From: Acorus gramineus
Lineage: Eukaryota > Streptophyta > Magnoliopsida > Acorales > Acoraceae
Direction: 5' to 3'
DNA: 64,000 bases
Assembly (NCBI GenBank): GCA_030737835.1
Contig: CM060857.1
Location: 434,001-498,000 of the forward strand
The notes beneath the pieces were generated by a model. The model did not search any database. It was not told the DNA's origin and worked only from the letters and a program-made list of their open reading frames with translations. The translations under genes were made by a program, and so were the position numbers. Positions 22,194 through 33,500 of the stretch are shown one piece after another. Each line of letters begins with the position of its first letter. Positions within the stretch are counted from its first letter, which is position 1.

Positions 22194-23216
22194 TATAACT
22201 TTTAAAATTTATTTAAAACACTTTTGAACAACTAAACAAGGGAAAACTTAAAATTTTCCATTCAAAAGTTTCTAGCCGATACGACTCATATGGACCATTA
22301 TCTGGAGGGGTTCTGTGTTGGTGGTCGACATGAAGTTGTCCAAAATGATGATGCCCGCACTCATGACAATGACGTTGGCCTTCGGGACGGGGCCTATTCG
22401 ATGCTCAACCGTCGCTGTCATTGACTGGCAAGCCCAACCTCATCATGGCCTGCGTTTTCTCCCTCGGACCCTGTTTCGGGTTCCTCTCGTACATAAAAAT
22501 CGATTTTGAATTGGAGGGAAATGATGAAAAATTGTGTTTTTAGGATTTAATCAAAGAATAAAGATACATCCAACTCATTTTTATCCAACTTTTAACATTC
22601 AGATCAAATGCCTTTATGATAGCAAGGGAACCCTCACGTACCTTTTAAATAAATTGAAGGGACATGGCTAAAAATTTTGGCTTGTCAATATGTTAGATTT
22701 GGACATGTTCAGATAGTTTGACAAAGTTTTCAGTCAACCGGGTCATTTTTAAAAACGGATTGTCCACAAAATTGATCCATCAATAGTCCTTTTTCAATAC
22801 AGGTAGGTTTGGGAAGATAATAGATACGTAAGAATCTGATTTAATTTTTTCAAATTCATTTTTAAACACAAAAAAATAAAAAAAAGCTAAGCTGTAAACA
22901 CATTTTTACAAAAAAAAAATTTAAAAATTAATTTTTTCATAATATGTGAAGAGACAGTTTCTTATAAATTCAATTTTAAATTTAGTTTTAAAAAAAAAAC
23001 TAATTCTCAAACCCACATTAAAACACCCCTAAACATCCCCCAAACCAACTGAGTGGTTGTGTTCTTTTTGTGCATTTTTTTTCTGGGTCACACAAATTAA
23101 ACCAACCAAGTGGACTATCCTAATTGGGTGGTTGGAATTAATGTTTTCCTCGTTTAAATAATACCAACGACGATGACTCCACCCACCCCGAGGAATGGAA
23201 CGACTATCCTCGTGAG
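22194..23216. other. Non-coding spacer
   Basis: No supported gene. A less AT-rich island at 22300-22510 has a 64-codon open frame without recognisable domains. The rest is AT-rich with homopolymer A/T runs. Confidence 0.4.
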
Positions 23217-23656
23217 TCCCTGTTTGGGCAAAGGTGTAGATAAGGAATAGAATGAAATAAAGGGTGAATAAGTTTAAAAATATGTTTATTTGCAAGGATA
23301 AGTGAATAAGCTAGTATTGGTATTTTAGATCCTTTAGAATTATGTTATTCCATCCAATGAATTTCATTAGTATAAAAGAGCTCAAATGTCAAATCATCTG
23401 TCATCACTTCTTGTACTTCAATGATCTACTAGTCAAATCATTTTATCAATTTTTTATAAGTCTTTACCCACATCTTGTTTAACTTTATACACAACTTATT
23501 CATGTTCAGCTAAATAACAAAAACTAGATTATTATGCGAGCTTCTCATTGAAAATAACTAAAAACACAACGAACCATAAATTGACTTGTTGTTTACTATA
23601 TTAGAATAGGTATCCATCTCTGAATAACTTATCTTGCTATCCAAACGCGGCTACTG
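23217..23656. mobile_element. PIF/Harbinger-type MITE, same family as 3754-4161 (inverted)
   Basis: The left end TCCCTGTTTGGGCAAAGG and the right end TTGCTATCCAAACGCGGC are inverted imperfectly. The right subterminal word GAATAACTTATCTTGC is the complement of the left subterminal word of 3754-4161. Part of it (from about 23445) is also retained near 15940-16146 in the duplicated block. Confidence 0.6.
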
Positions 23657-24935
23657 ATGCTGAGTTTAAGTGGAATTGTAGAAATTAGATCAATTGTTCA
23701 ATAGTTCATTGGAGTCATCTCTTGCATTCCATCAATGCAGAAAGAAAATTGAGATTCCCAGCCTGCCCGGTGCAATGACAAAATCAGAAGTTCAATTCAC
23801 TAGTGTTTTCTCATGGAATGTGTACATTTGTAAATCCTACAAGATAAATACAGAGAAAATAAGTTAAACTACTTCATATAGATTTTTTGTTATTAATGTC
23901 AATTAAGTAATTCTGATAGGGAATGAGAATTTTTTTCCTAAAAATATATATTTGCTCAATTCACTGGGAAGTAGGAATAAATTTTTCTTGAAATTGATTA
24001 AACATAAAACATCAAAATGATCCTTAACATTACAGGTTATCATAAAAAGTTTGATGTTGGATGTTAAGGCAATGATTAAATTTTTAGTTTAGCTTTTTAA
24101 TTATAATTGATTAATCATTTAAACTAAATAGAAATATATTCAATCAGTTTTGCTTTTTCAATTATTCGAATAAGCTTCGGATTATGTGTGATAGATATGT
24201 GACTAAGCCTGTCGGCCCTGATCGAAGACTTTATTGTGTATGTGATATACAGACAAAAGGCTATTAATGGATAGAATCATCTATGCATTTCATCGAATCT
24301 TTTTCAGATACTGGAACTAGAAGCAAAGAACATCTAACAAACAATACCTAAACACAATATATATCCACCAACATTATTCACAGAATCAAATCTGTCTCAC
24401 ACACTAAAATAAAAGGCACACGCAACCAGACAATCCCAACACACACTCCACCAACATGGAATCAAATCTTCTATCTTTCTCGTACACTACAATAAAGAAA
24501 AGAATAATCAACAAACCAAATCCTAGCACACAATCCAATTCCACCACAGAATGATTATAGATAACACAACTATGAGAACCACAAACCATCTGATAAACAT
24601 CTGATCCTCAAATCAAAGAACATCTTCCCAAAAATGAGCTGGAACACCCTCCTGTCTCACAGGATATGCGCAGGGACATCTAGGAAGGATGAAGAGAAAT
24701 AGGGGAAGAGCGTGGAGAGACCTAGGAATTAGGGGTGCAAATTAACTCATGTGCTATGTGACTAAGCCATGTAAACATGAAAAGGTAATCATTTGTAATG
24801 TCATTTAATTGACAAAAAAAATCGTGCTTTAATTTCTTTTGAATCACCTGCGTGGCACCTGCGAACCCTAAGTTTTTCTGTTTTGATAACACAGAGGATT
24901 TCACTGAAACCTGTCGGCCATGACCAAAGTTTTTT

Positions 24936-25034
24936 TTTGTGAGTGAGATACAGAAAGGCTATATTAGTGGATGGAGGATCATCTCCAAGTTCCATAAATA
25001 CAGATAGTGAAAGTAGAGAGAGTAAGAAAATACA
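24936..25034 (+). promoter_or_regulatory. Core promoter/leader of the intact ankyrin gene (shared family element)
   Basis: TGAGTGAGATACAGAAAGGC is followed by CTATATTA (TATA-like, about 24959), GGATGGAGGATCATCTCCAAG and a short leader to the ATG at 25035. The same ordered words occur upstream of the copies at 4309 and 5037 and in the orphan block at 18640-18712. Conservation among copies whose coding parts are lost suggests the segment duplicated as a unit; promoter function is inferred. Confidence 0.5.
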
Positions 25035-28000
25035 ATGGATCCGCGACTCTACCGATATGCCATGTCGGGAGACACGAACTCAATGAGAAAGCTAGTAAAA
25101 GAAGATCAACTAGATCTAACACTCCAACTGACTCTACAGAGCAACAACGCCCTCCACATTGTGGCCCAACACGGCCACTGCGCCTTCGCCGAAGCCCTCC
25201 TCGCCTTATCGCCTTCCCTCCTCTTCCGCTCCAACTTCGACGGCGATCTCCCCCTCCACGTGGCCGCGCGGGGGGGGCACAAGGTCCTTGTCGACGTCTT
25301 CATCGATTCGCTGAAAAATATCGCCAATCCCGACGACGAGGTCACTGATTTGGAGAGCACTGACACTAGTATGCCTCAGGCTGTGTGGCTGAAGATCAAT
25401 TTGAAGGGAAACACGGCTCTGCATGAGGCGATGAGGTTTCGGCGCACGAAGGTGGCGATGGCGCTGTTGGGATTCGATCCGAGATTGGCGGATGGGTTGA
25501 ATCACGCCGGGGAGAGCCCGCTGTACTTGGCTTGTGAACTGCGGATGATGGTTGTGGTGGAGCGCATCTTTTCTTGTTGTTCCACTTTCAGAATTGAAGG
25601 GTTGAATGGGCGTACGCCTCTGCACGCATCCGCCATTAGTGGACACTTTGGTATGTCCCCCCTGCACACACAACTTTTTGCATGCCATATTCTTGTTAGT
25701 TGTTAGCGTTGATTAGTTTGCTGTATGAAAATGGCCCCTGACCATTCATAAACTCTGATATTAGAATGTATACTCTGTGTACTCTGTTAATTTTTTAATT
25801 TTTTAAAAGAAAAGGATATATCTATTTTAATTAATCTGACTATGTATATTTCATTTTTATAACAATATGCATTTTAATATATTAGTGTCTGGCAAACAGA
25901 TCGGGGCAGGGTTAGCCCGGACTTTAGGTCACAGGCAGGTCTGTAGTCCGATAAAGAAAAGTGTATATCTCTCCATTTCGAGTTGATGAACTCTTTTTTT
26001 AATAAATGTAAGAAAAATTTAACATTATATATATACCTCATTAAGGAGGTATATGTTTTTCTGGATGTTTAATGAGATATATAAGACTGTATTTGAAAAT
26101 ATATAAAGACTCTGCGTAATGACGCCTAAAATTTTATGGGAGTCTCTTACCTCCTATTAAATGCGATAGGAATCCCCCCCCCCCCCCCCCCCCACCCCCA
26201 TGGGAAGGCACGTGGCTCTGCCTCCCTCTACAACAGGAGAGGGGGGCCACCATCCCTCCCCTTTTAAATTGAGGGACACGAGTCCACCCCCCCCCCCTTT
26301 ATTTTAAGGGATTTTTATTTTTAAGTCCCTGTAAACATGCTTATTTAGATATCAATCCCTCCATTCTTCGTGTTTCTTTTTAAGTCCCTATATTCAACCG
26401 CCTATTTGGTTTTTAGTCCCTCCGTCAAACGTCCATCCATACACCGTTAATTTATGAAATGTGATTTATTTTTAAGTCCCTGTACACTATGTTATTTAGT
26501 GATTAGTCCCTCCCTTCTTCATATTTTACAGGGACTTATCACTAAATAACATAGTTTACAGGGACTTAACACTAAATAACATAGTTTATAGGGACTTAAA
26601 AATAAAATCACATTTCACAAATTAACAGTGTAGGGACGGACGTTTGATGGAGGGACTAAAAATCAAATAGGCGGTTGAATATGGGAACGTAAAAAGAAAT
26701 ATGAAGAAGTGAGGGACTGATCTCTAAATAGATATATTCACAGAGACTTAAAACTAAAAATCCCTTACTTTAAATAGGGGAAAGAGGTGGCCCCCTCCCT
26801 TTTTCTTTTCAATGGGTCCCCAACTTATATATTGAATGGGATCCAAGTGAACACCTCCCCCCATCCCCACCCCACTTGCGTGGCCTCCTATGAGCCCATG
26901 GACCGGGCCTATGGGCAGATTTATGGGTTGAGTGCTGATACATGCAGCCCGTTTTTATAGCACATTTTTTAGTCCATGTGCTATGATAACGTAGTATATA
27001 AAACACTATCATGATGTATATTACACTATTATAGTATATACTGCAGCTCGTTTTTTTTATTTTTTTACCATAAAAAAAATGCACTGATGTATCTCGGTAT
27101 ATACTTCATTTTATATAATAGCATACACTTCAAAGGATAAGTCTATAATTTTATAAAATAAAAAAAAATATGATGGACTGCAATGATGACTGCAGTGGGG
27201 GCTACGTGTATCTTTTTTATCATGGGTTAACTTAAATGGGTCCAGTTCAAGCTGGTTTGTGGATCGGGGTCGGGCCCAGACGAGGATCGGGCTTTTGAGC
27301 TTTAAATCAAATGGTAGCCCTTAAGCTAGTGTATATTGTTTTAAAAAATAAAAAATAATGAGGGCTGAGGACAAAGGCTACAGATATACAGGACTGGACA
27401 TTTCATATTTTTTATTTTTATTCAGAAAGGCAAATGATGAAACGATCAAAATCGTTTGAAATGGTTTAGAGTGGTTGTCGTAGAAGAATTTCTTGACAAT
27501 AATGAAAGTAAAACAAATACAAACTTAAATGTCAACATAACAAAAAAGAAAAACGTTACACATGATCATTTTTCCATCTTCAATTGCAGTCTATACATGT
27601 TTTAATTTTTTTAAAATATTATATGTCATCTAATAAAATAAATGTTTTTATAAAAAATGAATTATATATTCTAATGGATATATATAATTCATTTTCTTAT
27701 ATTATATAAAATTCATTTTATATAATTCATTTTATATAATATTATATAAAAAATTTATATAAATTTTATATAATTCATTATATAAAATTTATATATTCTA
27801 ATGGATATTATACCATTCATTTTATATAATATTATATAAAAAATGAATTATATAGGTCATCCGCTTATAGAAAAATGTAAAAATATTTTAATAAAATATA
27901 TTTTTTTTTAATATGAGCATAGACACTATCAAGTTATGCCATTATGTAATTAAGACTAAAAAAAAAACTGTGCATGAGATAGTCTACGAAAAGCACAAAG

Positions 28001-29486
28001 TTACACAGATACATGTAAATTTTTATAAGATATATATATACTCACTTTTACCTGTCTCAGGAATCACACGACTGTTACTGCAAAAACTTCCCGATCTCAT
28101 AAAACAAGTGGACGAGTCAGGAAGGAACGCTCTCCACTATTCAGCATCCACAGCGGCCATCAAGATATCTCGTCTACTCGTCCAAACCGACAGATCGCTC
28201 GCGTACGTTAAAGACAACGACGGTCTCACACCGTTCTTTGTTGCCATCCAAGCCAGCCGCCCACACACGGCATGCATGATCCTCGACCACTGCCCGGACG
28301 TCGGAGAGCTGCGGGACAGATGCGGAAGGAACGCGCTTCACATCTCAATCAGGCATAACAGTTTGAAGAAGTTGGAGGCCATGATGAAGAGGCCGGAGCT
28401 TAGGGGGCTCGTGAACAAGCCTGACAATGATGGGAACACGCCTCTTCATACTGCCACGAAGTATCATGTTTACAGGAAAGTGAAATTGATGTTGGACACT
28501 CACTGCGTGGACCTCAGAGCAAGGAATGAGGAAGGGCTTACTGCGCTGGATGTGTCTGAGCTTGGCTGGGAAGTCAATCCTCGACAGGTACGTAACAGCT
28601 ATTACACTTAATATTTTTTTACAATCTCAAATGCAGTTTTATATATGTCGCTCAAGTAATTAATTGGAATATATATTTTATATTTTTATAAAAGTACATG
28701 TATGATTAAAAAAAAATGAAAACATGAAAAGATTTTGTTTGGGAGTGTAAAAAGAATTGAATATATTAAAAAAAATTCATCTTTTACATACAGAGAATGA
28801 TGGATTATGTATAAATTCTTTGGCAGATATCAGTCCGGAAATTCCTCCTAAGCCGAGGCGCGGTCCGCAGCCAATTCCAAACCCAGAAGGTACAGAAGTT
28901 CAGGATCCACCCACTGAACCGAAGAGGGGTCGACCTGAAATCCTTCTGCGAGACCATGTCACTTGTCGCGGTTCTTTTAGCCACCATCAGCTTCGCCGCG
29001 GCCTTCACCTTGCCCGGCGGATACAACAGCGATGATCCCAACAAGGGCCACGCGACCCTCATAAAGAGGTTGGCATTGAAAGCGTTCCTGCTCTCCGACA
29101 CGACCACCTTCTGCAGTTCTCTTACACTGGCTATTCTCATGTTGTGTGGCACGTTGGGTGACCTTGTTTTTCTTCGATCAACGGCGATATGGTGCGAGTT
29201 GTTGCTGACGATATCGCTTTATGGGTCTTTAGTGGCGTTTGGGACGGGCGTGTACGTGGTGATATCTGATCAGTGTATGTGGTTAGCGATTGTTGTTTTG
29301 CTTATGGTTTGCAGTGTCCCGATCATCTTTGATGAGATCACCCGCATATCGTCGAAAATGACGCCTTTCGCTGTTCGACTTCAAAAGGGGCTGCTTGGGC
29401 AGAGCATGAAACGCAGCATCGACATAGTACAGAATACTGCAACTAACATTCAGAGTTATTCTGATAGTGAACCGTCGTTTACATGA
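25035..29486 (+). CDS. Ankyrin-repeat PGG transmembrane protein (ACD6/ITN1-like)
   Basis: Predicted exons are 25035-25650, 28061-28587 and 28887-29486: 1743 nt, 580 aa, phases consistent (G|GT junctions TTTG|GTATGT, CTCAG|GAATC, ACAG|GTACG, CCCAG|AAGG). Ankyrin cores: NNALHIVAQHGH (about residue 37), GDLPLHVAARGGH (69), GNTALHEAMRFRR (124), GESPLYLACEL (158), GRTPLHASAISGH (193), then GRNALHYSAS, GLTPFFVAIQ, GRNALHISIRHN, GNTPLHTATKYH and GLTALDVSELG in exon 2. Exon 3 holds the PGG domain: VDLKSFCETMSLVAVLLAT, FAAAFTLPGG near residue 425, and four hydrophobic helices. The family sits in the plasma membrane or endomembranes; ACD6 promotes salicylate-dependent defence and ITN1 acts in salt/ABA responses. 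The exact role here is unknown. It is the only undamaged member of the local cluster. The exon 3 acceptor is the least certain junction. Confidence 0.85.
26174..26297. repeat. Poly-C tracts in ankyrin intron 1
   Basis: A run of 20 C begins at 26174, and a second run of 11 C ends at 26297, directly left of the foldback element. Homopolymer C of this length is rare in AT-rich plant introns and may be assembly-sensitive. Confidence 0.9.
26308..26764. mobile_element. Mutator-type foldback MITE, 457 bp, 9 bp TSD
   Basis: The two halves are inverted copies: GGGATTTTTATTTTTAAGTC at the left, the complement (ACTTAAAACTAAAAATCCC) at the right, and internal words such as CAACCGCCTATTTG/CAAATAGGCGGTTG and AAACGTCC/GGACGTTT. 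Flanks TTATTTTAA (26299-26307) and TTACTTTAA (26765-26773) match at 8 of 9 bases. The element lies in intron 1 of the intact ankyrin gene and would fold into a long hairpin in the pre-mRNA. Confidence 0.85.
26929..27180. repeat. Dispersed repeat, inverted partner at 43100-43395
   Basis: Words GAGTGCTGATACA, TGCTATGATAACGTA, AATGCACTGATGTATCTC and ATTTTATATAATAG recur in complementary order at 43395-43100. The family is unidentified, non-coding, and found inside an intron here and inside a hAT element there. Confidence 0.65.
27600..27860. repeat. AT-rich imperfect palindrome cluster
   Basis: ATTCATTTTATATAAT, AAATTTATATAAATTT and their complements alternate many times within ankyrin intron 1, giving short overlapping hairpins. 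No transposon ends are identified. Confidence 0.6.
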
Positions 29487-30520
29487 GCATTGTATTTTTT
29501 TTCTATAAAAACCAAGAATGATGTCTTGAATTTAGTTAATACTATCTTTTAACAATTGTTTTGAGTAGTAAAATAGGTGGGAAAGATGGAATAGAGGTGA
29601 ATGAATAAAAAAAAAACATGTTTATTTTCCAATATATAATATGTAAGTATAGCTATATCGGATAGATTGATCAAAGTATACACTCCAATAGCAAAGTGTA
29701 TAAACAGCTGAGAGATCGCTTTCAGACTGTAGACGTCATTCAAATACGAGAAACACTTGACAAAGATATAGTGGGAAGGCTCATTCCAACGTTCAATTTG
29801 AAACGACAATGGCTTCATGCCTTGTGGTTGCAGCTATGTTTTTTGAAAGATCAATTAAAAACAGAGAACAGCAAAACTTATTCATCAAAACAGGCTTGAC
29901 TATGCTACATTATGAAATTGAAAGTTGACAAGATAGACATGGTTCCACGACAGTCATAACAAACAATTCATTGAAATATATCATCCAAGAATATATAATT
30001 CAACTTTTTTATGAACATACTTTATTATATGAAGTATATACTTTAAAATAAAATATAATAACAAATAATTGATGAATTTGGTGACCTGAACCTATGTGAA
30101 CTAATCCAACCTCTCATCATTAATTCTGTCCTTAGCATCACCCAGTAAATAAGTCCCATTCAACCTACAATATAATCTTTATAAATGGACATTTACCTGA
30201 TCATGCTCTCCCAATTCTACTTGAGGTATCACTGTATTAACAAACTCTGCAAGTTAAATAACTGAAACTTAATAATCTCCCTGGAAGCAATTATGTCCAA
30301 AACAATATGAATTGACTTGATCAAACACCAAAACTTAATGCTTCACAAAATTGATACAACAAAATTTCCCAAGAAATAGCTTTCCTTGTTTTATTTTATC
30401 CTATACTGATACACACACAACATCAACATATACACAAAAAAATGGCCTTGTATAAGGTGGGACAGCTCAAATGATGCATTCTGCAAAAAAAAAAAAAAAA
30501 AAAGGAAACTCGGAGCAAGT
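29487..30520. other. Convergent 3' intergenic region (ankyrin gene / BLTP3-like gene)
   Basis: The two genes end towards each other about 1.0 kb apart. The spacer is AT-rich and contains the piece 30195-30260 shared with 15825-15890. A 19-A run lies near 30484-30503, just beyond the BLTP3-like stop codon. No gene is seen. Confidence 0.5.
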
Positions 30521-33500
30521 TCAAATTTGAGTCCGTAATCGTGATAAGAGAGCCTGCATATTCTCCAATTTCTGGTTAAGTTGTTTTACTTCTGCGAGAT
30601 GTGCGGAAAATTCAGTATTGCTGAAATCTGCAACAAGGGACGAGCATTTCGAATGTGAATCTAGAATTGCTTCTTCCAGCAAAGAAACTGTTGATTCCAA
30701 GTTTTCATGAGGACTCCCATTGATCATATGTGCAGAAGGGGAGTACCCTATGCTGCCAACACTGCTTCGCCTGCTGAGTTTTTCTGGACTGAAAATTTTG
30801 CCTAGGCTATCGCTTCCTGCCAGCCACCATTAATTTACTCAGACATTGACTTGAGTAGATAAGAAGCCAATTCATAATGATTATTATAATGGAAAAAAAA
30901 CATGCCCGACAAATTTGTAAACAGGCGAAACTATGAATCAAAATAAATCAATGCTGTGTTTCTGTAGTGGAGTTTGGTATAAAATGTTAGAAAAGAATAA
31001 TTACTACTATATTGGCATCGTTTGGAACTAATTTTTAAAAACAGATTTTTCATAAAAGCTACTCAATTAGTTTTTTTACAAAAGCTAGTCTCACCGAGCT
31101 TCATCATAAAATTTATTCTTTTGAATTATAGCACATAAAACCAAAATATGAAATAAAAGTTTTAAGTTTAAACAAACTTGACTGGAACTGATTATCGGAA
31201 AACTGATTTTGCAAGAAGCAGTTTGACAATTGGTTCCAAATGGGGCGTAAGTCATCACTTCATCAGTTACTAGATTTTGAGGCGTAAGTCATCACTTCAT
31301 CAGCTAATAGATTTTTCTTAATTAGGTAAAATGAAACTTGACTAGTTCAAACATGCAAGGAGAACTTTTCGTAACCAAACAAATCCACATAGCAAAAATA
31401 TAGATTTGTTAAGAAAATGGTTTTTACAAATTAAATTCATCACTTCATCAGTCACTAGATTTTTCTTAATCAGGTAAAATGAAACTTGACTAGTTCGAAG
31501 ATGCAAGAAGGACTTTTTGTAACCAAACAAATCCACATAGCAAAAATATAGATTTGTTAAGAAAATGGTTTTTACAAATTATTCTCATTTTTAATTAAAA
31601 TCTGTAGTCATTTAGACATAATGTTCCTTTTTAATTGAAATGCAACTACATACCAAGATTGCTGAGCTGATCGATCGTGGAATGGCCAATAGTCTCTTCA
31701 AGCTTAAGCAGCCGAAGGATCCCTGCAGCAATTCTACCCATAGAGTCGATTTCTGACCGACACAGATCGATGAGGTGTTCTACCTCATCCTTTGTTGCAA
31801 CTGCCTCAATCTGCATGAAAAGAAATAAATAAAAAAATCGGAAATCACTAGAGATTCTGAAGCTCAATTGAAAAGGATAAAGCAACTGAATGATGACAAG
31901 ATTTTTTACGTTACCGGTTCTTTAACTGAGAACTTCACATTTTCAACCGCCCACTTTGCAGTTTCAATACTCTCATCTTCCTCAGCAATCACCATGCAAG
32001 CCTCAAGGTTTACACCACCACAGTTTTCAACAGCCCCTGTAGTTCCTCGTATACTTTTTGACGAGATTCCCGGTTTTTTATGGGTGCTAACTTTTGCATG
32101 AGGCTTCAATGCCCGCAAGCCCTCCACACCCACCTGAAAACAATTTTGACACATGTTCTTCATACAATGACCGCAGTGTAACACAAATGTGAAACATGTC
32201 CAATGCTTTCCATGTCTGATTGATTGGTGATCTCTACAAAGATTTGCATGGATAATAATGGCTATCACTTCTACAATCATCTTTTGAGGGTGTTGTATTG
32301 TAGATATGGTTATTTGTTACAAAAATGGTGAGTGAGTCAATAATGTTGTAGAAACAATTTACAAAAGCACAATCTAACGCTCACCGTTACTAATTCAACA
32401 GGATACTTCTGCGTCCTGCAATCTCTTTCTGTGCCATTTGGAATATGGTTAGGACTGCTTTTTGCTTTCAATCGCAAGCTCTCAAATGTCATGTGCCAAG
32501 ACTTCTCTTCCCTGCTTACATTTCTATAAGTAGGAGAAAGCCACCCATCTGCAGTTTCATCTGCCCCTTCAAGAGCAAACAACCAATCTCTGAATTCTAC
32601 AGATATATCCACATCATCTGGCCTCCCCAGCTCTAAAAGGCCATTGTTATCCTCATCTTGTGTGATTCCATCTGATTTCAGGGAGGAAATACAGCAATAA
32701 TTAATCTCTTAAAAGCAAATAAAAAAGAAAAAAAAAAAGGAATAGAAGAGATACAGCATGGGTCATAAATAAATGAAACATTGGTGATTGTTCACATCAT
32801 TGTATAATCTATCCCGTTTAACAATTTTATGGTTCAAACTTTCACCATTCATCAGACCATATTGGATTCCAGATTTACAAGTGACAATCTCAAATAATGA
32901 ATCAATAAATACCCAGAGCAATATAAGTTCTACTTGGTGGCAAGAATATTATACAAGATACAAATCACCCGGAGAGAGTGATGTGCCTAAACTTTTGTAT
33001 ATACAACTAGGCATTAAAAAAAATCTTTAAAAATAGAGATCATACTCTCATTCTGGTCAGCCTCAACAAGAGAAGATGCTCGCAAAAGCTTCGACAGTGG
33101 CCCAGCTGATAAATTCTTCAGACTTTTCAATAATCCCTCGCTTGGCCCACCATCTGGTCCAAGCAGACCAAATCGATGCAGTAGCATTTCAGTGTAATTC
33201 ATTCCACCTCCAAGACGTACACCGGAAAACTTAGCTAATACATTCAAACTATGGCACCCTGAATCTTTTGCATTATAAGGCATCACATGCTCCGTGCTTA
33301 TGTTGAGAAATGGAACCGGCCTTAACTGCTGCTTCCTTTCATTATTGATCCAAAATACGGATCTCATTTGAGATCTTCCACTACCAGATGTATCCATCCC
33401 ACTTTCATGTGTAAAGATTCCCTCTCCATCCACACATTCCACCTGCACACTCTCCCAACAAATATTGGTCGAGACAACAACCGCGCCACCTAGTGTCCTA

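Noticed and set aside
22315-22509. 64-codon + strand frame in a less AT-rich island
   Set aside because: No recognisable domain, no splice context and no neighbours that suggest a gene; could be a gene scrap but I cannot name it.
28757-29035. 92-codon frame (PEIPPKPRRGPQPIPN...) as part of the ankyrin protein
   Set aside because: It is out of frame with the PGG exon that follows; the exon model starting at 28887 keeps phase with exon 2.
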